From assembly GCA_945870025.1 (NCBI GenBank), contig CAMBQN010000009.1:1-64000 (forward strand): a DNA stretch of 64,000 nt. Reading direction: 5' to 3'. The position numbers and the translations under genes are program-made. This stretch comes from Akkermansia muciniphila. GTDB lineage: Bacteria; Verrucomicrobiota; Kiritimatiellia; RFP12; JAAYNR01. The notes beneath the pieces are model-generated. The model saw only the letters and a program-made list of their open reading frames with translations, was not told where the DNA came from and did not search any database. Positions 7,696 to 15,801 of the stretch are shown here, in pieces (the stretch's first letter is position 1; each line of letters begins with the position of its first letter).

Positions 7696-10600
7696 GGTTT
7701 CACCTCCATATCATACGACAAATCCAGAATGGGCGCGCCGTCCTTCGCATCGTGGAACAGCGCAAACAGGTGCGGCAGTTGCCCTTTGCCATCCGGCCCC
7801 GTTTCGAACTGGATCAGCATCGTATTGGCACCTTTCTTCAGCGGGATGGACTTAGGCGCCGGCGATTTCGCACCGGGGCGCGAATCGCGCACGACCTCGC
7901 CGTTGATCCATACCCGCATCGGCGGCGGATAAAACCCTGGGGCAGAGCCGCCGTCAACCGTTGCCAGCACGGCACCGTCAAGCCACGTCCAGCCATCGGT
8001 CTCGAAACCGAACTTGAGAATCGTGGCGCGATCCGCCGGCGCGATGACGCGCGTGGCGGCGGAGATGATCGTCTTGCCCTTGGGCACGGGCTTCAGAGCC
8101 CGTGGCCACAGACCCGCCCCGTGTGTGACGGTCTGCCAGCCCTTGGGAAGTCCGCCTGCCTTGAAGACTCCGGCGGAGTCCACGTTCCAGGCCGCGTCCG
8201 CAGGATTCGCCTTCGGCGTATCGAGCCCGGCGATGCCCAGGTCCACGTCACCTGCTCCGCCATCCGGCAAATCGCTACCGGCATCCAGCGTCAGTCCTCC
8301 GGTCTTGATCTCATGCTGGCGGACCCACCAGTGCGACTGCAGGCGCACCTCGGCCACCGCCACGCCGGTCTGCGCCGCGCCGTTGGCCGGAACAACGCGA
8401 TAGGGAATCCGGTAGAAACCCTCGACGGCGGAAGCATCCCGGCGGCTGGCCGCGAATGGAGACACAACGGTCTCGCCGGCGGGGACGTCAATGCGGCGAC
8501 TGGTCTCGGACATGACAATCTCCGGCGGCGGTTGAAGTTCGATTGTCAGCGCCCGGGGCTTATCGGCGCTGTTGCCCACGCGAACCGTCACCTTGCCGCC
8601 GTCGAATGTGCCGATGACCGCCGGCTTTTCCAGCAAGGGATCGCTCAAAATCAACTTGGCCATGGCCTCGGCCAGCACCTCACCGTCCTTCTTTCGGACA
8701 GACACCGGAAACGATTGGACGCGCCGAGCGACACGCGCGGTCTGACGGGACACCACCATCAGGATCTTGAACTCCGTGGCGGTTTTCGGCGCCGCAGTGA
8801 AGGCGCGCGACGCGGCTCCATCCGGGAAACAGACGTCCGGTAACGGCGAGACCAGTTCCACCGACAAGGCCTGGTCGCCGGCATTGTGAAAACGACCGGC
8901 GAGGTGAAAGATCGCTACGTCCAGATCTCCTATGGCTGGCAGCGGCAGCAATTCGAGCTTTGATCCCCCGCTCGCCGTTACGGACTTGGCAACCGTCGTC
9001 GGGTTCGGCGCCGTACGTACGCCGCGCCAACTGTCGGTATCACTTTCCGCATACACCCGATGACGTATAGAAGGCCTTGTCCCCACGATGCCTTCCCCGT
9101 ACGAGGGTCTCACCCTCCAACTGCCCCCACGTTGCGCGATGGACGGCTGCGCACCTTGCGGCCAATCCGCAGGCAGGGACGTTGAGCCGCCGCCGTGGGT
9201 TCCGGCATATTGCAGTCCCCCGGGACGTCCGACCGACACCATGCGCTGGACCAGTCCATCAGAGGCGAGATCGCGAATGCCCCAGTATCCCGGCCCGATC
9301 TCATCCGGAACCGGTTTGCGCGGTCCGCGCCACGCCTTCTCGAATTCCAACTCGGTCATCGGCCGCAGACCCGCCCAGGCGCCGAACGCAGTTCCCTGCT
9401 CCCATGTCACCCCCTGCAGGAATGCCCAGCTAACCTTGGCGAGAGACATACCGTTGCCCGGTCGGCAGGCGTGATAGTATGCACGCACATTCGACTGCAT
9501 GCCCAGGAACCCGGCAAACTGTCCCTGCTTGAGCTGGTACTTCATGCAATAGAAGGAGCGGAATCCATTGGGGAAGGCCGCCGGGATCTCGCCTGCGTCG
9601 GATCCGTCCGGCTGAACCCCTGTGGCCCACAACCGGCCCTCCTGCGGTCCGGTCGGGATCGGCCCGGCGTCCGTCACTGGGTACGGTAACGCGTCCTGAC
9701 TGCCATCCGTGTACTGGTAGAAGCGGTTCGGCTCCGTACCGCCGGACCCCAGATAGAACGGCCCTTCCGGCACATAAACCATTTCGATGCCGAAGGCGCT
9801 GATTTCAGGTTTCAGGTTTCGGGTTTCAGGTTTCCGGTTTCCGAACGTTGCTTCGAGATCCACGACCACGGTGACCCCCTTGGCCGACAGCGGACCCGTG
9901 CCGGGCGCGGCGCGCTGGAGGAACACGCCGGTGAATCCCTCCGGGCCATCCGGCACGACATATTCCAGCTTCGTTCCAGATTCCTGGCCGTAGCCCGTCG
10001 GGTTCAGCACCTGATCGGCCACCAACTTCACATGCGCCCAGTTCGTGCCTCCGGCGGTCCTGGCTTTGAAGAAGCCCCAGGCCGCATCGTGGTTCGTTGC
10101 GTTGCGCCAGGAATCGTCCCAGCCGATATCGAACGTGATCGTGGCGGTCTTTCCGTCGCCCGGCTGCATCGTCACGTTCGCGATGCGCAACTGTTCATTG
10201 AAAAGGCTCTGCGGACTATCCGTCCGTGCGGCCCCTTCGCTCGTCGCGCTCTGAGGCCGCCCCGAGCCAACCGAACGAACCGCGCGGAACCCGCAATACG
10301 CCGCGCCCCCGATACGGGTCCCGCTGCTGCGATCCGATACGCGCATGACGTTCAACCAGTTTGTGGCACCACGCCAGATCATCCCCCCACCCAGCATCCA
10401 CCAGCCCGGCCGCCCGGCCAGAATATCCGGCCGATTCTCATTCTTGAAACACCCTCCGAAATCATCCCACTCGTTTAGATCGCCAACCCGTCCTTCGCCG
10501 TGTGCGCCGTCAAACTGCCTGCCGATCGGCCGTCCGACGGCCACCGTGTTCTCAATAAGGTTGCCGGTCAAATCCAGAATCCCCCAGTACGAGGCGCCCC

Positions 10601-11948
10601 CGCGCGCACGATCACTGTCAGCAACAATATTGGTCGTGGCCGTTCCCCAGGCAAACTCGTCAGGCACAGGTTTGATCGGCCCACGGCAGGCTTTTTCGAA
10701 TTCCAGTTCCGTCATCGGCCGCAGCCCGGCCCATGCGGAGAACGCCAGTGCATCGCGCCACGCCAAACCGGCGCAAGCCACGTGCGGCGCGTCGGTTTCG
10801 TATTTCGCCAGCCGTCCGGCACCGGCCAGCGTGATTCCCCTTTTCCCCTCGTTTTCCTTCTCACCCACAAAAACCTTCATGGCGGCCTGTTGTTCGCTGC
10901 TCAGCGTGTTCAGAAGTGCCGTCATTTCGCCGCGGGTCACCTCATCGCGCATGCAGTAGAATGGCGCAAAGCCCTTCGGAAACGCCGACGGCAGGAACCG
11001 CGTCTGACTGACCGAGAAATCGTCGGTGGAGAATACGTTGTCCCGGTTGCCCAGGTTCCCGCGGTCAGCGCCTCCCAGCGTCAGCGCCGCCTCGCTCTCG
11101 ACCCGGAAAGGCGCTGTCGTGTTTCCGGACGAGAACTGCCCGGCGACTCCGTTGGTGGAACCGTCGCCGGCCCAGAACGCACCTTCCGGGACATAGACCA
11201 TCCGGATAGCGAAGATCCGGATTTCCGTGGTTCCGCTCGTCTTGCTCGCGTTGACTTCTGCCTTCGCGTTTGCTTCTTCGAACATCCTGCCGATCGGGTC
11301 ATCCTGCGGTTCGGAGAGCTTCTCCATGTCGTCCTTCGGCGCGCCCCGGGCGATCTGCGGTGCCCGTGCCTCGCGGTCGCCGGCAACAACTACCTTGTCC
11401 GGGTTGGGCACTCCGTCTGCATCGCACAACCAGCGCACTTTCAGGCCTTTCCAATCGTTCGGCCCGCGCCCGGGAGCGTTGCGGCAGATGAACACGCCGA
11501 GGCCGCGCCTGTCGCCTGTCCCGATACCCGTCGAGGGGTCATCGTTCAGACCAACGTCCAGCGTCGCGCCGGCGGGAACCGTGTGATCCGAGGCGTTCGT
11601 CGACAGCGTGGCGTGCGACCAGCCGTCCGCGCCGGGTTTGCGGAACTTGATGAACACCCAAGCAGCGTCCCAGTTCTCCAACGACAGTTTGCCCTTGCCG
11701 CCTGATTGCTCCGGTGCCACCTCCCACGCCGCGCGCCAGGACCCATCCCACGCGAGATCGAACGTGATCGTGCCCGCGCCCTTGGCATCGGATGGCTTGC
11801 AGCTTACGTTGGTGATCCGGATGGGGTCGGCTTTCCCCGTGCCCGTGAACCGCGCGTCGGCGGGTTCTGCCGCCTGCGCCGATGAGGCGGCCAGCAAAAA
11901 CAGTGCGCAAACGGCAACGGGCAAATGGACTTTTGTCATATTCTTCAT
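7692..11948 (-). CDS. Large exported double-SUMF1 protein (paralogue)
   Basis: This protein is about 1418 aa. The ATG at 11948 is preferred because GGAGAAGG sits 2-9 nt upstream; ATGs at 11960 and 11975 are alternatives. The domain order is as in 1860-6110: signal peptide (core VAVCALFLLAASSAQA), module (NWDAAWVFIKFR), SUMF1 domain 1 (GLRPMTELEFEKACRGP, YCGFRAVRSV), second module, SUMF1 domain 2 (GWRGVRTAP), a beta-rich region and a C-terminal KGANTMLIQF domain. SUMF1 domain 1 lacks the 25-codon insertion found in the paralogue. The linker before SUMF1 domain 2 is encoded by six GGTTTCN heptamers. It is the first gene of the four-gene minus-strand array. Its function is unknown beyond a likely extracellular role. 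Confidence 0.85.
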   Translation of the reverse strand: MKNMTKVHLPVAVCALFLLAASSAQAAEPADARFTGTGKADPIRITNVSCKPSDAKGAGTITFDLAWDGSWRAAWEVAPEQSGGKGKLSLENWDAAWVFIKFRKPGADGWSHATLSTNASDHTVPAGATLDVGLNDDPSTGIGTGDRRGLGVFICRNAPGRGPNDWKGLKVRWLCDADGVPNPDKVVVAGDREARAPQIARGAPKDDMEKLSEPQDDPIGRMFEEANAKAEVNASKTSGTTEIRIFAIRMVYVPEGAFWAGDGSTNGVAGQFSSGNTTAPFRVESEAALTLGGADRGNLGNRDNVFSTDDFSVSQTRFLPSAFPKGFAPFYCMRDEVTRGEMTALLNTLSSEQQAAMKVFVGEKENEGKRGITLAGAGRLAKYETDAPHVACAGLAWRDALAFSAWAGLRPMTELEFEKACRGPIKPVPDEFAWGTATTNIVADSDRARGGASYWGILDLTGNLIENTVAVGRPIGRQFDGAHGEGRVGDLNEWDDFGGCFKNENRPDILAGRPGWWMLGGGMIWRGATNWLNVMRVSDRSSGTRIGGAAYCGFRAVRSVGSGRPQSATSEGAARTDSPQSLFNEQLRIANVTMQPGDGKTATITFDIGWDDSWRNATNHDAAWGFFKARTAGGTNWAHVKLVADQVLNPTGYGQESGTKLEYVVPDGPEGFTGVFLQRAAPGTGPLSAKGVTVVVDLEATFGNRKPETRNLKPEISAFGIEMVYVPEGPFYLGSGGTEPNRFYQYTDGSQDALPYPVTDAGPIPTGPQEGRLWATGVQPDGSDAGEIPAAFPNGFRSFYCMKYQLKQGQFAGFLGMQSNVRAYYHACRPGNGMSLAKVSWAFLQGVTWEQGTAFGAWAGLRPMTELEFEKAWRGPRKPVPDEIGPGYWGIRDLASDGLVQRMVSVGRPGGLQYAGTHGGGSTSLPADWPQGAQPSIAQRGGSWRVRPSYGEGIVGTRPSIRHRVYAESDTDSWRGVRTAPNPTTVAKSVTASGGSKLELLPLPAIGDLDVAIFHLAGRFHNAGDQALSVELVSPLPDVCFPDGAASRAFTAAPKTATEFKILMVVSRQTARVARRVQSFPVSVRKKDGEVLAEAMAKLILSDPLLEKPAVIGTFDGGKVTVRVGNSADKPRALTIELQPPPEIVMSETSRRIDVPAGETVVSPFAASRRDASAVEGFYRIPYRVVPANGAAQTGVAVAEVRLQSHWWVRQHEIKTGGLTLDAGSDLPDGGAGDVDLGIAGLDTPKANPADAAWNVDSAGVFKAGGLPKGWQTVTHGAGLWPRALKPVPKGKTIISAATRVIAPADRATILKFGFETDGWTWLDGAVLATVDGGSAPGFYPPPMRVWINGEVVRDSRPGAKSPAPKSIPLKKGANTMLIQFETGPDGKGQLPHLFALFHDAKDGAPILDLSYDMEVKP
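9801..9842. repeat. Heptamer array (GGTTTCN x6) inside a coding region
   Basis: Six consecutive 7-nt units of type GATTTCA, GGTTTCA, GGTTTCG and GGTTTCC encode the linker NRKPETRNLKPEIS of the double-SUMF1 protein. The same heptamer forms the core of the ~140-bp intergenic elements at 44067-44198 and 55528-55673. Confidence 0.85.
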
Positions 11949-11960
11949 GGCCTTCTCCAT

Positions 11961-11984
11961 AGCGACACCGTTCACGGTGTCGCT
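11961..11984. repeat. Perfect 10-bp-stem hairpin just 5' of an RBS
   Basis: AGCGACACCG (11961-11970) and its exact complement (11975-11984) form a stem around the loop TTCA. The hairpin ends directly before the GGAGAAGG that serves the ATG at 11948, so in the transcript it would sit at the edge of the ribosome binding site. Confidence 0.7.
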
Positions 11985-12120
11985 TGGCTCACGTTTCAGC
12001 CCGCCGCATGCGGAACCGCGTAGAAATTAGCGCCAGCCAAAGTCATCTGCGCAAAGCATAGTCTCTTTTCCCCCCGAACCGCAAGCGGGAAAGAAACCCC
12101 GCAAGGGACGTTCCTCAATG

Positions 12121-12150
12121 GCGCCTTATGTTGCGCGCAACATAAGGCGC
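12121..12150. repeat. 30-bp perfect palindrome
   Basis: The 15-nt arm GCGCCTTATGTTGCG is followed directly by its exact reverse complement. The surrounding AATGGCGC...TAAGT recurs uninterrupted, in inverted orientation, around 12256-12268, as if the palindrome core were inserted into that sequence. Confidence 0.8.
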
Positions 12151-12174
12151 TAAGTGAAGGGGCTATTGCCATCT

Positions 12175-12242
12175 TAATCGTAATCCTAATCTTAATCTTA
12201 ATATACTGGTGGAGAACGGATTACGATTACGATTATGATCGG
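12175..12242. repeat. Fold-back of two period-6 arrays (TAATCN / NGATTA)
   Basis: Five tandem TAATCN units at 12175-12204 face four GATTAN-like units at 12219-12242 in inverted orientation, so the segment can fold into a long imperfect hairpin. Nothing coding is seen here. Confidence 0.75.
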
Positions 12243-12363
12243 AAGCATCGCTTAACTTAGCGCCATTCGGGACGGTCCTTCCCTCAGCCCGACAATGATC
12301 GCGACAACGCATCGCCCGCACTCGTCGGCCGGGGTTGCGCTTTCGGTCTACGAGTATGAGTTA

Positions 12364-12447
12364 TCGGGGTCGGGGTCGGTATCGGAATCGGGGTCGAAAT
12401 TCCGTTGGTTTTATCGATACCGATACCGATCCCGACCCCGACGCCGA
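12364..12447. repeat. Fold-back of two period-6 arrays (TCGGNN / NNCCGA)
   Basis: Six TCGGNN-type units at 12364-12399 face five NNCCGA units at 12418-12447 across a ~20-nt centre. The 607-bp spacer 11976-12582 holds this, the TAATCN fold-back and the 30-bp palindrome but no gene. A short open frame through it translates only to Asp/Pro repeats. Confidence 0.8.
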
Positions 12448-12582
12448 TGGTCCCATCTCCAAAATTAGAATTGCTGGCTTTCCGGCTTGCTCCCGACCCA
12501 AAATCGCATTACACTGGCCGCACGTGGAATAATGGCACCATGTATTCGGCGTGAACCGGCAACAGATTGGGAGCTAAGCGGA

Positions 12583-14001
12583 ATGACTTCACTGACTCAT
12601 GACGACACCGGCCAGGCGATGCCGGGCGGTCTGCTGCAACAGGCCATCGAAGCGACGCCCGCCTGGCGGTGTCTTCCCATACAGGCACACACGCCCGACT
12701 TTCATCTCGTCTCGTTCCCTCCCGCGCCTCATGCGGCGGGTTCGGAATGGTACTGGATCTATGACGGGGCTCATAAAATCGGGCTGATCCAGACGTGGAA
12801 CAAGGAAATTGAAATGTTCCGGTTTGCGCCGCCAGCGGCGGACGAGACGGTGGATTACACGATTCCGCCGGTCCACCATTGGGCGACGCTGGTCGGCGCC
12901 AAGATCTCCATCAACGCGCCGCTCTGGGAGACGCCCAATCCGGCGTTCCAGATCGAGTTTGTATCGCGCGCGGGGGCCGTTCTGGAATTCAAGACCGTTA
13001 CGAAACTAGGCTGCGGAGCCGTTGGCGAGGGCACGTTTCGGTTGGCATGGGACACCCGGCTCGGCTATGTGTGGCAGTGCGGCATGCACGGCACCATGGC
13101 CGCCCCAAAATGGACCGAGTTCTGCAACCTGCTCGCAGGCGGGGTGTCGGTGTCCCAGGACTCCCGCAAACGCTGGCAGAAAGTGATGAACGGCGTCGCC
13201 CCCGGAAAAATCACGTGGTTCTATCACAATCCGCTGAACTTCCCGCGGATCGGCCTGGCCTCCAATGGGTTCACCGGGTTTGTGCGTGAGCCGGATATGA
13301 ATCCGTTCGTGGCGCTCGAATCGGTCAACGGCCCGGTCCGCATGGCGACCTGCGACTTGTGGTATGACCTGGGCATCCAGACCGAGGTGCCCGCAACGGC
13401 GGAAGCGGACGGACTCCATCATCTCCGCGCCCGCTACCGCTTTTTCTCGGTTCCCGCCACGGTGGCGGAGACGCTCGAACAGCAGGCGGAATCGCAGAAT
13501 GCGGGGGCGAGCGACATCCCCGGTTTCCGGTTGGGCGTGGTCAACGATTTCGAGCAGGGGGTCAACGGCGGCGAAGTCTATAATGGTTCGACCTGGCGTA
13601 ACGTGACCGTGGATCGCACCGGGGGGCATTCAGGATCGGTTTCATTGAAGGTGTCGGGCAAGGAGCGCGGTATGCCCGCCGTGGGCACGCCCAACCGGTC
13701 CGGCACCGCCACCTACGGCGAGTCGGCCAAACACTACCGGCTCAGCGTCTGGGTCCGGACGGAATTGACCGACGGCGAGGCCTGGATCGCGGTGGATGAC
13801 TGCATCTGGAATTGGGACGATGTGCGGGCCACGCGCCGCAGTACCGGCATCGTCGGCACGACCGGTTGGACGAAACGGACGATCGAATTCCAGCCCGCCC
13901 CGGATAATCCGTTCCTGTTGGTCAAACTCTGCGTCGACGGCACCGGCGATGCCTGGTTTGACGACTGTGAACTTATTGAGGTGCCGCCGGGAAACGCGTA
14001 A
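12583..14001 (+). CDS. Protein with C-terminal carbohydrate-binding-like jelly roll
   Basis: This protein is about 472 aa from the ATG at 12583; upstream in-frame ATGs exist (12487, 12532) but run back towards the repeat region. Residues 1-300 are aromatic-rich and beta-like and match no family I can name. From about residue 320 to the end the pattern (VVNDFEQGVNGG, GHSGSVSLKVSG, YRLSVWVRT, WTKRTIEF, AWFDDCELIE) is that of the CBM4/9-like galactose-binding fold common in glycoside-acting proteins. There is no signal peptide. The ribosome binding site is weak (AAGCGGA next to the ATG). It is followed 23 nt later by a small membrane protein gene. A role in carbohydrate recognition is inferred only from the C-terminal fold. 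Confidence 0.7.
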   Translation: MTSLTHDDTGQAMPGGLLQQAIEATPAWRCLPIQAHTPDFHLVSFPPAPHAAGSEWYWIYDGAHKIGLIQTWNKEIEMFRFAPPAADETVDYTIPPVHHWATLVGAKISINAPLWETPNPAFQIEFVSRAGAVLEFKTVTKLGCGAVGEGTFRLAWDTRLGYVWQCGMHGTMAAPKWTEFCNLLAGGVSVSQDSRKRWQKVMNGVAPGKITWFYHNPLNFPRIGLASNGFTGFVREPDMNPFVALESVNGPVRMATCDLWYDLGIQTEVPATAEADGLHHLRARYRFFSVPATVAETLEQQAESQNAGASDIPGFRLGVVNDFEQGVNGGEVYNGSTWRNVTVDRTGGHSGSVSLKVSGKERGMPAVGTPNRSGTATYGESAKHYRLSVWVRTELTDGEAWIAVDDCIWNWDDVRATRRSTGIVGTTGWTKRTIEFQPAPDNPFLLVKLCVDGTGDAWFDDCELIEVPPGNA

Positions 14002-14024
14002 TCGGAAGAAAGATCCTCTTTGCC

Positions 14025-14615
14025 ATGAGGGAGTTCCCCGCCAACTACCGGATGGAAGACGGTTTGATGGTAATCGACTTGCGCCTGCAGCGTGTCGCGC
14101 AGTTGTTCAACACGTTTGACCCCGCCCCCTTTCATGAACGCGATCTCGATGACGATGCCGAGGCGTATATCGTGGCTTGCGCCCGCGAGATTACGCATCG
14201 GCAGCGTTTCAAACTGGTGGTCCACCTGCCGCCCGAAGAGGCCGCCCGCGAGAACCCACATCAGTTGGAAAAGGCGGTGAACCACTACTTCCTCTATCGC
14301 GCGCAGCAGCAACGCCGGGAGTTGCGGCAGGTATTCCGGCACGGACGCTGGAGCCTGCTGGTGGGGTTGACGGCGCTGATCGGCAGTCTCTGCCTGCGGG
14401 CCGTCATTTCGGTGCTGGACCCCCCCATGCATCTGCTGATCAGCGAGATCGTATCCGAAGGCCTGTTGATTATCGGATGGGTCGCCATGTGGCGGCCGGC
14501 TGAGCAGTTTCTGTACGCCTGGCACCCCACACGCCAGACCTTTCTGGTCTATCGCAGCCTCAGTTCCGTCGGCGTGGAGATCCGCGCGCGCCCCGGCGGA
14601 CCGGGCCTGGCGTAA
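14025..14615 (+). CDS. Hypothetical membrane protein
   Basis: This is a 196-aa protein of unknown family. Residues 1-105 are charged and likely cytoplasmic (REITHRQRFKLVVHLPPEE). Two hydrophobic segments follow, at about residues 108-127 (WSLLVGLTALIGSLCLRAV) and 132-152 (LLISEIVSEGLLIIGWVAMW). The tail after them is short and soluble. It lies 23 nt after the gene at 12583-14001 and probably forms an operon with it. An in-frame ATG at 14052 is an alternative start. No catalytic motif is apparent. Confidence 0.65.
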   Translation: MREFPANYRMEDGLMVIDLRLQRVAQLFNTFDPAPFHERDLDDDAEAYIVACAREITHRQRFKLVVHLPPEEAARENPHQLEKAVNHYFLYRAQQQRRELRQVFRHGRWSLLVGLTALIGSLCLRAVISVLDPPMHLLISEIVSEGLLIIGWVAMWRPAEQFLYAWHPTRQTFLVYRSLSSVGVEIRARPGGPGLA

Positions 14616-14630
14616 CGCGAAGGGGGATCC

Positions 14631-14705
14631 ATGAATCCAGCCGGCGCCAACCTCTACAATCGTGAAGGACTCCCCGCCTCGCCATTCCGCACGGACGCAT
14701 GGTAG
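14631..14705 (+). pseudogene. C-terminal remnant resembling sialate O-acetylesterase
   Basis: A 24-codon frame reads NPAGANLYNREGLPASPFRT and ends DAW-stop, much like the extreme C-terminus of SASA-family sialate O-acetylesterases. An AGGGGG precedes the ATG, but nothing upstream in frame continues the family. It is best read as the fossil end of a deleted esterase gene. The family assignment is from motif memory and the fragment is short. Confidence 0.45.
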
Positions 14706-14714
14706 ATCACGGCA

Positions 14715-15650
14715 TTAACCGCGAGCTGAGTAAAAGGGATAGCGCTCGGAATGTTCGGATGGTTTCTTGCTTAACCAGCGCTTATACATCCAGAGCCAGT
14801 ATTCCGGATGCGCGCGGACTTCGCGTTCAATGGTGGCGAGCATCTGCTGCGTCAGCAGGCGGGTGGTTTCGGTGCTGGCGCTCGCTGGCGGCGGAATGGT
14901 TTCAGTAACGTAAATCCGATAATGTCCCCCGCGTTGCGGCGCGCAGAAGGCAATGAAGATTTCACTGCCGGTTTTGGCGGCCAGCGCCGCCGGCGCGGGC
15001 GTCACGGGAACCGGCAGATCGAAGTAGTCGACCCAGATGCCGCCTTCTCTTTCGTGGGTGTTCTGGTCCACCAGAAAGGCTGTTTTTCCGCCGGCGCGCA
15101 GAATGGCGAACAGCTTGCGCAGAGCGCCTTCGCGCGGAATGATCTTTTGTCCGGTCACTTCACGCCGCGCAATCAACAACCGGTTCACCTCCGGATTCTT
15201 GACAGGCATGGCGATGCTGTGGAGCGGGAATCCGCGAAGGGCCATGAATTGTCCGACGACTTCCCAGTTGCCGAAGTGAGCGCCGACGCAGATCTGGTTC
15301 TTTTCGCGGAAGATCGGCTGCATGCTGTCGTCGATGTGGACATAGCGTGTCAGCCGTTCTTCCGAACGGGTGCCAAACCAGATCACGTCGAGAAAGGTGC
15401 GAGCCATCGTGATATAGGCCGCCTGTAGAATCGCTTTTTTCTCGGCGGCCGTTTTTGTGCTGCCGAACGCCACGTCGAGGTTTGCAAGACCGATCCGCCG
15501 TCCCACGTGATCAAAACAGAATCCGATATGTCCTCCGAGCCACGCAAGGCCAAGCACGGCCCAGCGCGGGAGCCGCGGAACAAGAGTGAGCCCGACGCGA
15601 ACGGCGGCGGTTTCAAATGGGCGGCGAAAATTTCTGTAAGCTTTACTCAT
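14715..15650 (-). CDS. LpxL/HtrB-type lipid A acyltransferase
   Basis: This 311-aa protein has the typical length and pattern of the lysophospholipid acyltransferase family that adds secondary acyl chains to lipid A at the inner membrane. It has an N-terminal hydrophobic anchor (about residues 28-46), the catalytic H-x4-E motif as HFGNWE (His125, Glu130), a DQNTHEREGGIWVDYFD block and a PAALAAKTG block. The end EYWLWMYKRW also fits the family. It stands alone on the minus strand, convergent with the genes before it. It supports an LPS-containing outer membrane. Which acyl chain it transfers cannot be said. Confidence 0.9.
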   Translation of the reverse strand: MSKAYRNFRRPFETAAVRVGLTLVPRLPRWAVLGLAWLGGHIGFCFDHVGRRIGLANLDVAFGSTKTAAEKKAILQAAYITMARTFLDVIWFGTRSEERLTRYVHIDDSMQPIFREKNQICVGAHFGNWEVVGQFMALRGFPLHSIAMPVKNPEVNRLLIARREVTGQKIIPREGALRKLFAILRAGGKTAFLVDQNTHEREGGIWVDYFDLPVPVTPAPAALAAKTGSEIFIAFCAPQRGGHYRIYVTETIPPPASASTETTRLLTQQMLATIEREVRAHPEYWLWMYKRWLSKKPSEHSERYPFYSARG

Positions 15651-15801
15651 AGTGATAAGAAACCGTCCTTGGGTCCGCGTCGGCGCTCACGTGCCGCAAC
15701 CAAGCCAGAACCGATAATAGGCGGGGATGTCATGAGAAGGATCATGCCAGAAGCGTCAATAGACGTCAAGCAACGCAAGGCACCCCGTGCAGCAATTCTA
15801 A

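Noticed and set aside
388-11948. Formylglycine-generating (sulfatase-activating) enzymes
   Set aside because: The SUMF1 fold is clear, but the paired active-site cysteines of that enzyme are not seen and no sulfatase gene is nearby.
12175-12447. CRISPR-like array
   Set aside because: Units are 6 nt, degenerate and without unique spacers, and no cas gene is near. A tandem-repeat fold-back fits better.
12335-12532. 65-aa frame with DTDTDPDPDADG repeats
   Set aside because: It is just the translation of the TCGGNN/NNCCGA fold-back, with no start signal.
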